Part shown: in pieces, positions 10,275 to 21,995 of the stretch
Layout of the letters: every line of letters starts with the position of its first letter
Numbering within the stretch: the stretch's first letter is position 1
NCBI GenBank assembly: GCA_947579665.1
Contig: OX388349.1
Coordinates: forward strand, 17,702,459 to 17,766,458
Origin: Sympetrum striolatum
Lineage: Eukaryota > Arthropoda > Insecta > Odonata > Libellulidae
Reading direction: 5' to 3'
DNA: 64,000 nucleotides
Translations under genes and position numbers: made by a program
Notes under the pieces: generated by a model
The model's database searches: none
Seen by the model: the letters and a program-made list of their open reading frames with translations, nothing else
Told to the model about the DNA's origin: nothing

Positions 10275-11890
10275 CATATACACAGATTATAATTAAATAC
10301 AAAGTAAAGAAAGAGAAGTGTGTGGGAAAAATCTTTGCACCTGAAAGTTGTCAAAGAAAAACCCCACGAACTTTCTTTTTTTCAATTTTGCTCATAAAAG
10401 GTTTTTTGTATTTCACGTAATTGCATATTTTGAAATTCATTTTACTGGCAAATATTTTAATAGATTTTACAGACTACTTGAAAGGTTTTATATTTTATTT
10501 GTTTTATTTGGTTAGTTGGATTTAATTTTGGTTATTATATATTGGTTTGCATTGTTTTGGTTTCAATTTTCAGAGATGTGAATTGTTCGCTATGATGAAG
10601 AAAATAATTGCTTACTGAAGAAATCTGGATGCAGAAGTAGGCAAAGAATTCAGTTGATTACGGTGCATAAATACTTAATTTATGGAAATTTGCTATTTAA
10701 AGGACTGCGCTTACCTTACGTAAATCTAAGGTCTACATGGAATACGAAATAAGGAAATAGTCACGAAGTGTGCTAAAAAGATTTCCTACAGAACTAGAAT
10801 ACAAGAAATACGGGTATTTCCTCCTCCAGTCTTGTCTTTCTTAACTTTTCCGAGAAAACTCGACTAGGCGTAAAATTCACTTCCTTCTCGGGAGTAGAAT
10901 AAATGTTTGCTCAGTAAGTTCACAAATTTAGAGACGCAATAGGAATGCACAGATACCCTCGTGCAATGGAAGCCTCTCGGTTAATTTTGAATAAATAAAT
11001 CATGTATTGATATTAATTTGCAGCGTTCTTTTCCCCGACCAGAAGCCCCGTACATAGTTTTTGGAATGCTAAGATGTATATGTTACAACTGCAATGAAAA
11101 CACTCAGGGTTATATACTTACAAATCAAAAATTCTCGAAGGCCGTCTCTTTGTTAGACTTCGTAAAGACGTAAAGAAAGTAAAACTCTTTGTGGAATTTT
11201 GATGTTGTGAGGATTTGCAAAATAAAACATTTTAATGACAGAGAAAATACAATTATTATTTCATAATGTGAATTCTGCTTACAAATATGTAATAAATATG
11301 AAATTTTGGAATAGTGATAGTAATATTTTTCTTTGCTGTTTTATTCAGAAAAATCCTTACTGTATATAAATCATGTATACAATTTTGTATAGCCTAATTT
11401 GTGTCCTTGGTTACTTTTCACCATCTTTGCTTAATTTAATCAACTCAAATTATTCAATGGCAGTTAGAACAATAAACCTTTTACTAATTATGCAAATATA
11501 AAAACCAAAACAGTCCAGTAGTTTCAATTTCTGTTTCTGTAGGCTCAGTTACAGCCACGTAAAACGAAATGAATACATTGCATCACTTCTTTTGATATAT
11601 ATAATATTTTTAGTGTCCATGAAACGTTGAAAATAGCTACAGTAATTAACTTCTCCATACTAAACATATTCTGAAGCAATTGCCCGTTTTACCTGTGTGG
11701 GTGTACGAACAGCATGATCTATCCAAATTTTGCATATGTTGTAAGGGCAGCTCATTCGACGACGCTTATTACATGGTTTTTCTATATCGCATAATGCTAT
11801 ATATAGTTTCAAATAAAATCGGCAAATTTCACTTTATGGTGTGATTGTAAAATCGCGATTTTTTCAAGTATGTATGAACTTAAGATTACA
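10275..11890. other. Non-coding, nothing recognised
   Basis: AT-rich. No ORF, RNA gene or repeat that I can support. Confidence 0.5.
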
Positions 11891-11894
11891 ATAA

Positions 11895-13078
11895 TCTATA
11901 TATATAAAGCAGAAATTCTGTGGGTTTGTGTGTTTGTGGGTTTGTGTGTTTGTGGGTTTGTGTGTTTGTGGGTTTGTTTGTTTGTCTTGGATTGGAGTCC
12001 ACACCGTTTGCCCGATTTGTCTCAAACTTTGCATACGTGTCCTCTGACATCAGGAAGGAAGTACTGTCGCATTTTTATTCAAGAATTTTGCCGGATTCGA
12101 ACCAAGATCGCTCAGATAAATTTTCATAAGGAATACACGTAAGCTTCACTTTTATCGGTTGCAGGCTTTATTTCTCCTGAAGAATTAAATTAGAAGAAAT
12201 AGTCGTACAGAGTCGAGACAAACACCGAAAGAAAGAAAATTGAATAAAGATTCTTATTTTAGTCGTGGAATCTTTCTTTTGATTAGAATTTGCGAGAATA
12301 TTGGTAAAATATACAAAACTTTCGTGAAAATTCGAGGCTGTAAACAACTCATCCCCCTGACGACCGATCCCATTGTTGAATCCGAGCTCATGCTTTATCC
12401 CGTAAAAATACTCGTGGACTTTGGCCCATAAAGCTGATGATTGAAGAGTACGATATATTACATGGATAACGAGAAATTTTCTGTAAGAAGTTAACCAGCA
12501 ATTGCAGGAACGTAATTACAGTCAGGAGATTGTGTGTCTTCGATTTTAGTACAAACCGTTTGCCAGATTCGCGTCAAATTTTTCGTACGTGTTTTCTGGG
12601 ACCAGGAAGGACGTACTGTCTCAATTTTATTCGATAATTTTGCTAGGTTCGAACCAAGATCGCTCAGATGGGATTCAATAAAGAATAAATCTAATCTTCA
12701 CTTTAATCGGTAGCAGGCTATATTTCTTTTGAAGAATTAAAATAGAAAAATAGTCGTTCGGAGTCGAAACAAGAAGCAAAATAACGGTAATTAAATGAAT
12801 ATTCTAATTTATATTGTGGAATATTGTTTCCGCATCGAAATTTTGAGATTTTTGATAAAATGTGCGTGAATTATCATAAATTGTTGAAGTTGTAAACAGC
12901 CAATCCTCCTCACGATCAATGCCATTATTGAGCCAAGCTAATAAATTTTCCTGTACAGTAAGAATAGCTTGGGATTTTAGACTGTATTCTAAAGGGATTT
13001 TATGCATTGCACGACCGGCAACTTGAATTTAAACTACTTCTATATTCCCCGTTGAGAATCAACGGGTGCTTCAGCTAG
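11895..13078 (+). mobile_element. Non-autonomous Helitron 1
   Basis: The 5' end begins TCTATATATATAAA after an A (11894). The 3' end is CTAG (13075-13078) followed by T (13079). An 8-bp hairpin (CCCGTTGA-GAA-TCAACGGG, 13048-13066) lies eight bases before CTAG. These are the hallmarks of Helitrons, rolling-circle transposons: TC...CTRR ends, insertion between A and T, a subterminal hairpin and no terminal repeats or target duplication. There is no Rep/helicase ORF, so it depends on a partner in trans. Inside, a unit of about 480 bp (about 11990-12440) recurs diverged at about 12540-13010, offset 552 bases. Helitron 2 shares both ends and one such unit. Confidence 0.85.
11921..11984 (+). repeat. 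16-bp x 4 minisatellite inside the Helitron 5' end
   Basis: Four tandem copies of TGGGTTTGTGTGTTTG start at 11921, 11937, 11953 and 11969. The first three are identical and the last has one change. The open frames read through here are repeat artefacts. Such G/T-rich tracts just inside the 5' terminus can vary between Helitron copies; the copy at 20149 has a shorter GTGTGGGTGCGTGTG tract at the same place. Confidence 0.9.
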
Positions 13079-13079
13079 T

Positions 13080-13945
13080 GATTTATAAAAGCCAGCGATA
13101 TTTGATCATAAAAAATTTCAAAATCCGTCAGACAAGTGGTTAACTTACAAAGTAGTGCATTAGGCACTTTCAGAAACAAATTAAAGTTATGAGTACAGAT
13201 CGCAGACTCTGTTTGAACTGCAGTAATAAAATATACCTAATTTATACCATGGTAAAGTTCCGAAGTCATGTTTATGTAGTCTCTATTAAGTTAAACCTAC
13301 GATATTGGATTCTATTTGTTAATACTTTGTATTAATTTCCTAATTCTATAAAATTGCACGAGTGTTATTTGTCTCCTCTAATGATCTTTCTATTTTGTCT
13401 TTTCCAGGTAAGTCACTGACTGACTGACACACTTGCATCCCATAGGTGGCAAACTTTGGTAAGTCATTTCTCCGTATCTCGCAACTCAAGTCCTGGAGGA
13501 GCTCTCAATATCGGAAGCTGAATCGCTGAATGAAGCAGTGCTGCAATTACTCCTTGCTCAGGGTTTCGCTGCTGGGTTGCTTTAAAAACTTATTTTTCGG
13601 TAGAGTTAAGGAAATTCGCCCGAACATGCGCTAAAGTTCAACGTTGCCATGCCTTCCCGGGGAATTAAGCAGAAAAACTTTGGGATCTCTTTCCCTTCTT
13701 CGAACATCCTTATAAATTCTGAACGCTCTTTAATACTATTGCATGTTCTTGTAGAAGTATGGTATGCAGGAGTTAAGGATACAAAACAGTTTATAGATGA
13801 GATGTTGCGCCAAAACCTAATCGAAGTTAATCGCTTCTCATATGTTTAACCTTTTTTTAGAAATTTTTAAATAACTATCCACAGCCAACAAAATGTCACT
13901 AGATGTATTTACCAAACATTTTCATTAGATTTAATGTAAAGATAT
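13080..13945. other. Non-coding, nothing recognised
   Basis: Mixed AT-rich sequence. No feature supported. Confidence 0.5.
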
Positions 13946-13949
13946 TCAG

Positions 13950-14028
13950 TATATAATAGAACAAACTCCAAAAACCATCAAAAAACTTACAAAGTGGTGA
14001 TGATTTTTGGAGTTTGTTCTATTATATA
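13950..14028. repeat. Perfect 25-bp inverted repeat (hairpin or mini-MITE)
   Basis: 13950-13974 and 14004-14028 are perfect inverted copies (TATATAATAGAACAAACTCC plus AAAAA). After one mismatch, pairing continues for five more bases on the inside. The remaining loop is under 20 bases. It has no coding capacity and the two arms have not drifted. Confidence 0.8.
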
Positions 14029-14029
14029 A

Positions 14030-16600
14030 CATAACCATCAGCAGCCGCTTTGCTCTTTTTTCAAAGATATTCAGCTTTAAAATTGTTAAAACTGTTTATA
14101 GTTATAAATGGTAAAAAATATTTAGAACGCCGAAAACAATCATTACTTTAAGAATCATATTATATTAGAATATTTAAGGAAATCCTAATCAATAAACCCT
14201 AATAAAATCACACAACTTTTAATCAAAATTCTGCGTTTTTGCTTTGCCTACATTTTAATCGATCATGCCCCTTTATGTCATGCTTTTATATTTTTGCCTC
14301 TTTCCATTTCCATTCTTTTTTCCATACATTTTCTAAAAAATATTACAAAAGAGAGAAGAACTAGAAATATCCTTCCGCTGTTTCAGTATTTCGTTCCATT
14401 CGTAACATGAACTCTACTGCTTCCGTGGCACCTTTTGTTCTTTCCATTAAAAACGAAACAGGTCTGTGCTTTCTACCCCTTTATATTTTATTTGAAATAC
14501 TACTGAATGAGGGGTATAAAAGCGAGAACGAAACCTCTATAATGCATTCATTGTGGGATGTATGGAACGGAACCGGTTAAAGGTCATAACTTAACGGTAT
14601 ATAATGATTAATGCTGTTTAGACGCGAGTTAGTCATGGGGAATGACAATGTTGTGCAGAGCAGATGGTGAAATATAGCAGTGTACTGTGTTTTGCATGAT
14701 CCAAGTCAAATTTTTGGGGAATAATCTTGAAATTAAAGACTTTCTTCCTATCTCAAATTTGATTGCTTGTTTTTTTATATGGACATGGTATACATGCTTA
14801 GGATTTATTTAGGGTACTAGGAAGTATAGATTAAAAACATTACGCGAAAGTGCTCGATTAGGATGGTAGTGTCATAGTGCTTGCACTCCCTGCCACACAC
14901 CGAAACGCATCTTGCAGGGACCCTACCTAGACAAAACAATATTAGACAGTGCATGATCCCATAGATGAAATATTGTATGTGTTTTATAGTTTTCGAGTTG
15001 GTCATTTTTCGAGTGAATACGAATTCAATCAATCTACATTCATCTGTAGTAAAAATAGATACGCCCGAAAATGTCAATAAGCTTCTATATATAGTTAAAA
15101 TTAAGGAGTTTATCTGGGAAGTACAGTTTTGAATTTTCCTTAAATATTCATAGACATAAAATCAGTAAATATATGTATTATCTTAAAGGGTGGCATTCAC
15201 AAAACTTCGTGAAAGATAGTAGGGAAGAAGGTAGCAATAGAAGTAGAAGTAATGAAATGCGGAGAAAGATTTCATCGTTGGGAAAAGCGAAGGAAGCGGT
15301 TCACGCATTAAAACAAATGGCATCTCATTATTTGAATCTTTAACAGCAATGTTCTGCTTAGAGGGGATTAGGGCAGGTGTATGGCCCAAGCATTATCTTT
15401 CTCCGGAGATGGGTCGAGGATTATGAGAACGGAGGTAGTTTTCACGAATACTCGTTCATTAAACAGTGGTCCAGGAGATTGGGATAAGTGGTCATTTACG
15501 ATATCGGTTTCACTCTTTACTCCTCCGTTTCGAAATGTATTTTATGGGAATCCGCTTTTTCAACGACCAACCGAAAATACTCTTCCGTTTCTCTTTCAAG
15601 AAGAGTTGGGATTTTCATTCCTTACCCAAAAATGTCGCAATCCTCCGTAGTTAAAATGATTGCTGTAATTTTATAGAAACAACTTTACATTTTTTAATAT
15701 GGTTTTCGTTTGCGGATATATAATGTTATTATCTTACAAGACTTCACTCTTTAATACTTGCTTAATATTAATACATCAGAGGCATGGAATAACAGCATTG
15801 ACTTCATCAGAGATTCTTCTCAGCTTCATTTACACAATGCACTAATCTAATTCAGCGATAACTTCCTCCAACTAATACTCTTCAAACTCTTACGTAGTGT
15901 ATTCTTTGCTATAATGCGTTTTTCATCGAGTTGGCTGTTGGGTACCCTTTGCCAAAGATAACTGATTGATTTGGTTCTAATGGTAATGTTTCTTCACCAC
16001 CCTACTTTCAGCTCCTATGATAGTATGTGTACAATGATAAGCCCTTATGTACTTAAATGCCTATTTAGATGATAAAAATTCACCTCAGCTCTTCTGATAT
16101 CATTTTGCTCTTTATATGCCCATATTGGTGTAAAGCACCAATTTTCCATGGCGGATTGAAAAATGATACCCAATGAATACATCATGAAGGGATAAATACT
16201 GCACTGCCTTCAGCATTCTTAGAACTTTGTTTATTAGGATTTTATTAAATGGAAAGACATCTATTTCTTTTATTCTCCATTCTGCTGTTGGATTTAAAGC
16301 AGTGCCGTGGTTCTTCTACTTCTTTTGAGAAAATAACACATAATTAATGGAGATAAGAATTTACAGTATCTAAGAATTATTATGAAAAAAGAATTCTTTC
16401 ATCTCTTATTAACTGCAACGGTAATTTGCATGGCGATAAGTAATTTTACAACTGCTTTGGAAATAATCTTTTGCAAAGTACTTTTTCCATTTAAGATATC
16501 TAATATTGTTTCTATAGTGAATTTCCGACATACTTCGCTCGGTTCTGTGAAGTTTATTACATCTACTTTGTTTGAAACATGTTTAAAAGAAATTCGTCGA
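14030..16600. other. Non-coding, nothing recognised
   Basis: At 15380-15680 three frames of the + strand are open together for 60-90 codons. No family is recognised, so I treat this as a stop-poor patch. The rest is AT-rich. Confidence 0.5.
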
Positions 16601-17050
16601 TTTTGAATGAGTCCTACGAACGCAAATCAAAAAATCTGATGTGGCCAACACATAACTTTCTCCGTATTTATTGAAAACAGAAGCCTATGCCGGTAATATA
16701 TAAATAACTCCAAAACAATGAGTGCTACAATACAATGAAAATATCCCATACAAAATTTGTAGTAAAATACATTATCTATAACTTTGGTAGATAATTGTAT
16801 ATACCTACATTACATTCTGATAGAGATATGTATGAAAAACTTCCATTTCTGGACAAACAACAACTTCCGGTTAACCATTATTGAAGAATAACTCCTAAAC
16901 AATCAGTGTTACAATAAAATGTTTCATACAAAAGTTGTAGTTAAGTACATTATCTACAACGTTTGTGTTTCATTGTATATACCTACATTGCATTCTTACA
17001 GAGATATTTAAGAAACAAAAGTTTGTTAGCTAAAATTTTATTTCTGTATA
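16600..17050 (-). repeat. Dispersed repeat R1, copy 2 (inverted, internally duplicated)
   Basis: Reverse-complement counterpart of 5695-6125. The block AAAAAATCTGATGTGGCC at about 16628-16645 matches the end block of copy 1. An internal unit of about 184 bases is tandemly repeated: AATAACTCC(A/T)AAACAAT(G/C)AGTG starts at 16703 and again at 16887, each followed by CATACAAA(A/T)(G/T)TTGTAGT and TGTATATACCTACATT. Copy 1 has only one such unit. No ORF. Confidence 0.65.
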
Positions 17051-20000
17051 TATTTTGGAAAAATTATGTTCAAAGAGGGGAGTTATACTTCATTATAGAG
17101 TCCTGGTTTTGACGAATCTTTCTCGTTAAAAATTTCTATGGTATGAAGTTATCACGTTAGATTTGATCGAGATTAAATGCGACGAAGTGATGAAGCTCGT
17201 TTATAAATGCTCTCAATACTGGGATATGCATCTGCCTTATTAATTGTCCCATCTTTTCCGATTTCAGGAAGACACGCTCAATGCTGCGCAATCAGCCGTA
17301 TTTTCTGCATCCTTGCAGACACATGCTTTACTCCTTTCATAAACCCTTTCTGCCGTAAGATTTCCCTGCCGAGTATCACATCCTCATTCACACCGCCGAA
17401 ATTATCGCGAAACAGCTCGCGGTCCGATATCCAAGGAGCGAATATTCCGTCACCGTGATTGCGAGAGTGAAATGGGGCGCGGAGACCTGTCAAGCGCGTC
17501 TCCCGCTAAACATTTTTCACGCCGAAATTTCTAAATTCATATCACTCGGGGAATAAACACTCGCACACTCCTCGTCCGTTTTCGATGCTTTTTAAATTCT
17601 AAGTTTACAGCATGATTGACGTTTTTCGATCCCGGATTCATCCTCCTCGTTATTTCTGCCTCCATTTATTTCCTTCGTGTAAGCAGGTGGGGTATTTTCA
17701 ATGCACACATACACGCTTAAACCTCCCCTCAAGCGTCATTCACTCCCGTCTCATGCCCCATTCAATGGATTTCCCATGTTAAGCCCTCATCCTTTCTATT
17801 CAACGCTCTTTAACCAGAGTCACTCTTTTTTTAAAAGATCCACTGTATAGAGACACGCATCGATCATCCCTTCCGCGACCCCTCTTCGTTTAAACGATTC
17901 AAACCACGTCATTTATAAATCATTAATTGAATTGGATCTTTGTATTCTCCCCCCTCCCACCTACGTAATGTATCGCGGATTCAATCTATCAACGTCATCC
18001 AGTTTATATTTAGTCATTTTTCATCAATACGAAACGATTTGAAACGAATCAAGGCTGATTAATAGATAATGAAATCAGTTCGAATCTTTCTTTTTATATT
18101 TTCAATTACTCGATGTGACGCCAGTGCAATTCCGTGCATTTTTTCGCTTCCTAATAATGTGTACGTTTCCACATCGATAGTTTTTATCGACGTGTATTCC
18201 TTTCTCGGAACAAATGCAGCCGAGAAAAAGCTACGTGGTGCTTCATCAGAAACGCAACTCATTCAATTAATTCGAAAGTTACGCGACGAGTGTTTAAGGG
18301 AATTCGATAAATCCCTAATGACGTGTGCACAATCGATTGGGAATCGATAATATCGAGCAGAGCTCCGTCTGTTTCGATAGAACTTTGTTGGCAACGCTAT
18401 GTAAACAAACGCGTTGATTTTTCGAAATTGTTTTATTTCTCTTTTCTAGTGATTGAATCACGGCATAGAAATGCCTCTCGTACGAATGCGGTCTCTTTTT
18501 TCCATTTATTTCCCCATTCTACCCCTTTTAATGCCTTTGCAGCGAATTCCCAGTGTTTCCTTTATACCTTTCTCCAGTAATAACGGCCAGAGCATCGTAT
18601 ATCTACGCTCTCTGGAACTAAATTTCTACTTTTACTGAGCAATGCCCGAGTTTATTCATCCCTCGAATGAATTGTTCGAAACAACGCCGAATTCTTTTTC
18701 GGGATGATAATTTTTTTGCCCATTCGTGTATACATATTCCCATTGTAGAGTAACTGACAAATGAGGGTTTCATTGTCTCTATTCAGCGACGCGCTTAGCG
18801 ATGGAAGATTTAATTTGACGAATCCTTAAAATTTATATCGCCGAGAAAAACGTTTTACGATTTTCGTATTTCCGTTGCATTTCACTAAGTAGAGTTTGTT
18901 AAAAAAAGGCAAGCCAACGTATATATACATTCTTTGTAAAAAAGTTTTAAATAAGCAACAATACCATTAACGAGCAAACAATACAGGAAAATTATACCTT
19001 TGTAACAGCCTTAGTAATTCGTGGATATCTCTACTACAAATGCATGTTCCGAGTCCCTTTTTCAACGCGCCGTGAGTTAATTTTAATACTCATTTTAATT
19101 TAATAACAGATTTGAGCATTAATCACTGACTTGTAACTATAACCCACTCAATCTGCTGAAGACTATTTCTCACTATTCTACTCTGAAGCCTTTTGGCTAC
19201 AGGGTTTATTAAATAATGTTGGGGAAAGGAATAATCTCTGAAATATATTTCTTAACCCTTGTTCATTCATACTTTTTCTTCTATTTGGTAATTTATTAAT
19301 TCATAATCGTTCTTTCTTTTCATTTTAGTGCTTCGTAACATCATTTATTTATGTATTTTAGATTTTTTGATAGCGTGCTTACAGCCACCAAGCCCTGTTC
19401 CCACAAAGCTTTTTTATTCATAATTATAATAACTCATAGTTCACAAAAACCTGACATTTACATCCACGATCTTTCTCGCACTTTTTTAACACCCTATATA
19501 AAAGGATGGACGCATAATATCAGCAACATACTCAATTAACGTATTTTCTCTGAATTTAATAGGTAAATCGAGTCTTTGTTTGCAACTTTTAAAATCTAAA
19601 GATTCCCATCCTCAATTAACTCTCTCTGATTTGCCGTTGCAATTCTTTACGAAGCGTAAACCTCTACTGTACTTTTATTAATCATCAAACATTTCGAAGC
19701 TGTATATACCGACGTAGTTAGCACGTCACTTTCAAGTGTGGCAAGCTCCAATTAAATTTCTTGAGCCACAAAGTGGAAAATTTACCATCTTGCGAATTCA
19801 TTTTCCTCCATGTTAGCAGAATGCCTTGCCGACTTGACACACATATAAAAACCAATATCGGGAAAGAGCCTGATTCGCAAACTCTCACAACTTCTCCAAA
19901 CAGAAGTCAGCACAACGGAAAGCGGAGGGATCTCGTTCCCTCCAAATCTGTATCGAAATATTATTGGAAACGCCATCACATCGGTATCATCTTGCGAATG

Positions 20001-20145
20001 ATATCGACATTATTTTCTCATTTCTTAGAATCGGAATTTCATTTCGACCTAACTCGAAATCGAGCTCTCACTTTTGGTTTTGTATAAATATTTCTATTAT
20101 TCTTCACCGTTATTCTGTAAGCTGCCACTCAGACTTAAAATAACT
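17051..20145. other. Non-coding; CpG-bearing patches without a supported gene
   Basis: 17200-18600 is less AT-rich and carries scattered CpG, with open frames of up to 93 codons on both strands, none recognisable. These could be unmethylated regulatory DNA or host exons, but I see no splice-bounded coding pattern. The remainder is AT-rich. Confidence 0.45.
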
Positions 20146-20700
20146 GAATCTATAATATAAAATAAAGTGTGGGTGCGTGTGTATGTAAGTATGTATGTTC
20201 ACTAAAAACTCGAAAACTGAGAGTCGCAAAACCTTGAAATTTTCTACATTATTAAAAGTTAACCTCGCGCAGAGTATAGGCTACTTTGTATTTCCCTAAG
20301 GTCCACGGTTCGAACCCAGACGGGTCAAAACCTTTCCATAAGAAATACACGTAGAGGTCATTTTTTTAGTTGCAGGGTAAATTTCTTTTGCAAAATTAAA
20401 TTAGAAATAATGGTCCTAGAAAGTCGAAACAATTACCAAAAGAAGGACACCAGAAAAAAAATCTTCTTTTGGTCGTGGAATATCGTTTCCGATTCGAAAT
20501 TGCGAACAGTTTGATAAAATACGTGAATATTTTATCCAAATTCTGAGGTTGTAAACAGCCCATTCCCTTGACGATCTAGGTGATTGTTGATTCTAGCTCA
20601 TGATTTTATATATAAGAAGAAATTGAGAATTAATGAAATATTTAAGAAAGTTTTTCGAATTTTGTTTAAGCGTTTGTAGCAACCATGTTTAATTTATTTA

Positions 20701-20846
20701 CGAGGGTCGTTCAATAAGTCCTTAGAAAAAGATAGAAAAACACTTTTTTTTGGGGTAATTGTTTTTCATTTCTCAACATAATCTCCTTTCAGCTCTATAC
20801 ATTTTTTTAAACGTTTTTTAAAAATTTTTATGCCGTCCAAAAATAG
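20701..20846 (+). repeat. Left inverted terminal repeat of the mariner (about 146 bp)
   Basis: Reverse-complementary to 21849-21995 with about six differences, one of them a single-base indel. The outer 60 bases are a normal-looking mariner end. The inner 86 mirror the last codons of the transposase, so the minus strand here reads DGIKIFKKRLKKCIELKG, ending YVEK and a stop. Typical mariner terminal repeats are about 30 bp (family knowledge). Confidence 0.9.
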
Positions 20847-20880
20847 AATTGATGTGAACAACTTTTGTTTGTTTATAACA

Positions 20881-21930
20881 ATGGAGAAAAATGAGTTTCG
20901 GGCTATGATTAAACATTTGTATTTGAAAGGTTTAACGCCGAAAGAAATCAAAGATGAGTTGGATGCAGTTCATGGCACATCTGCTCCTGTGTTTGCAACT
21001 GTTTACAATTGGATGAATGAGTTTAAACGTAGCCGTTCATCCACAAAAGATGAATATCGTTCGGGACGCCCAGTGGATGTGACTACTTCCAAAACGATCG
21101 ACAAAATCCACGATATGATTTTGAGTGATCGATGGATTAAAGTGTGCGATATAGTTGAGGTCACATGCATATCACAAGATACAGTCGATTCAATTCTGCA
21201 TGAAAAACTGTCTGTGAAAAAAATTTCTGCAAGATGGGTGCCGCGTTTACTCAGAGAGTAGAATAAGCACAATCGTGTGGTTGACTCTGAGGTTATTTTG
21301 GCGCTCTTCCCTCGCAATCCTGCCGATTTTCTTCGTTGATACATAACTATGGATAAAACCTGGATTTATTACTACACTCCAAAAACAAAGATACAGTCAC
21401 AACAGTGGATTTTTAAGGGTGAACGGGCTCCGAAGAGGACGTAAACGGTGGCATCGGCCGGCAAGGTGATGGCCACGGTCTTTTGGAATGCACACGGCAT
21501 AATCTTTATTGATTACTTGGAAAAAGGAAAAACGATAAGAGGGTCGTTTTATGCGTCATTATTGAACCGGTTGAGCGATGAAATCAAAGAAAAACTTCCA
21601 CATTTGAAGAGGAAAAAAATCCTTTTGCATCAGGACAATGTGCGTTTGCACACCTGTGCTGTTTCGATGGCCAAAATTATGGAATTAAACATCGAATTGT
21701 TGTAAAATCCACCTTATTCACCAGATTTGGCCCCAAGTGACTATTTCCTGTTACCGAATAAGAAAAAATGGCTTAGCGGACGACGGTTCACTTCCAACGA
21801 GGAGATCATTAATCAAACGAATGAGTATTTTGAAGAACTTCCAAAATCCTATTTTTCGGACGGCATAAAAATTTTTCAAAAACGTTTAGAAAAATGTATG
21901 GAGCTGAAAGGAGATTATGTTGAGAAATGA
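20881..21930 (+). pseudogene. Mariner transposase, four internal stop codons
   Basis: A single frame of 349 codons, close to the usual 345 or so. I chose the start at 20881 (MEKNEFRAMIK) because it opens the usual N-terminal helix-turn-helix; upstream codons are inside the left terminal repeat. Order: paired-like DNA-binding helices (residues about 4-50), GRP linker (62-64), second helix-turn-helix (about 70-113), WVPRLL linker motif (119-124), then the catalytic domain. Its three aspartates are present: D158 in TMDKTW, D252 in HQDN, and D287 in APSDYF. There are 34 residues between the last two, which is the mariner DD34D signature. Stops interrupt the frame at 21259 (TAG), 21337 (TGA), 21442 (TAA) and 21703 (TAA); the natural end is TGA at 21928. 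No frameshift is present. The protein would cut and paste the element, but this copy cannot make it. Confidence 0.95.
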
Positions 21931-21995
21931 AAAAAAATTACCCCAAAAAAAAGTGTTTTTCCATCTTTTTCTAAGGACTTATTGAACGACCCTCG
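21849..21995 (+). repeat. Right inverted terminal repeat of the mariner, overlapping the transposase 3' end
   Basis: Counterpart of 20701-20846. Its inner part encodes the transposase C-terminus (DGIKIFQKRLEKCMELKG, YVEK, stop at 21928) and its outer 60 bases end the element next to the TA at 21996. Confidence 0.9.

Larger units (their letters stand above)
20701..21995 (+). mobile_element. Mariner transposon with unusually long inverted repeats
   Basis: A 1295-bp element bounded by TA at 20699-20700 and 21996-21997, the target duplication of Tc1/mariner transposons. The outer 60 bases of each end (starting CGAGGGTCGTTCAATAAGTC) are inverted copies with one mismatch. The pairing does not stop there: 20701-20846 matches the reverse complement of 21849-21995 with about six differences. 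The inner part of the left repeat is an inverted copy of the 3' end of the transposase gene. The element lies inside Helitron 2 and is therefore younger than it. The transposase gene between the repeats carries internal stop codons. Confidence 0.95.

Noticed and set aside
11921..11984. CRISPR-like or telomere-like repeat array
   Set aside because: Units are contiguous without spacers and lie inside a Helitron; a simple minisatellite. No CRISPR array occurs anywhere in the window.
11870..12142. Cys/Val/Leu-rich open frames at the Helitron 5' end
   Set aside because: Produced by the 16-bp G/T repeat; no protein meaning.
20766..20951. Separate minus-strand gene inside the mariner
   Set aside because: Its last 25 or so codons are the inverted copy of the transposase end in the long terminal repeat; the rest is the antisense of the transposase start.
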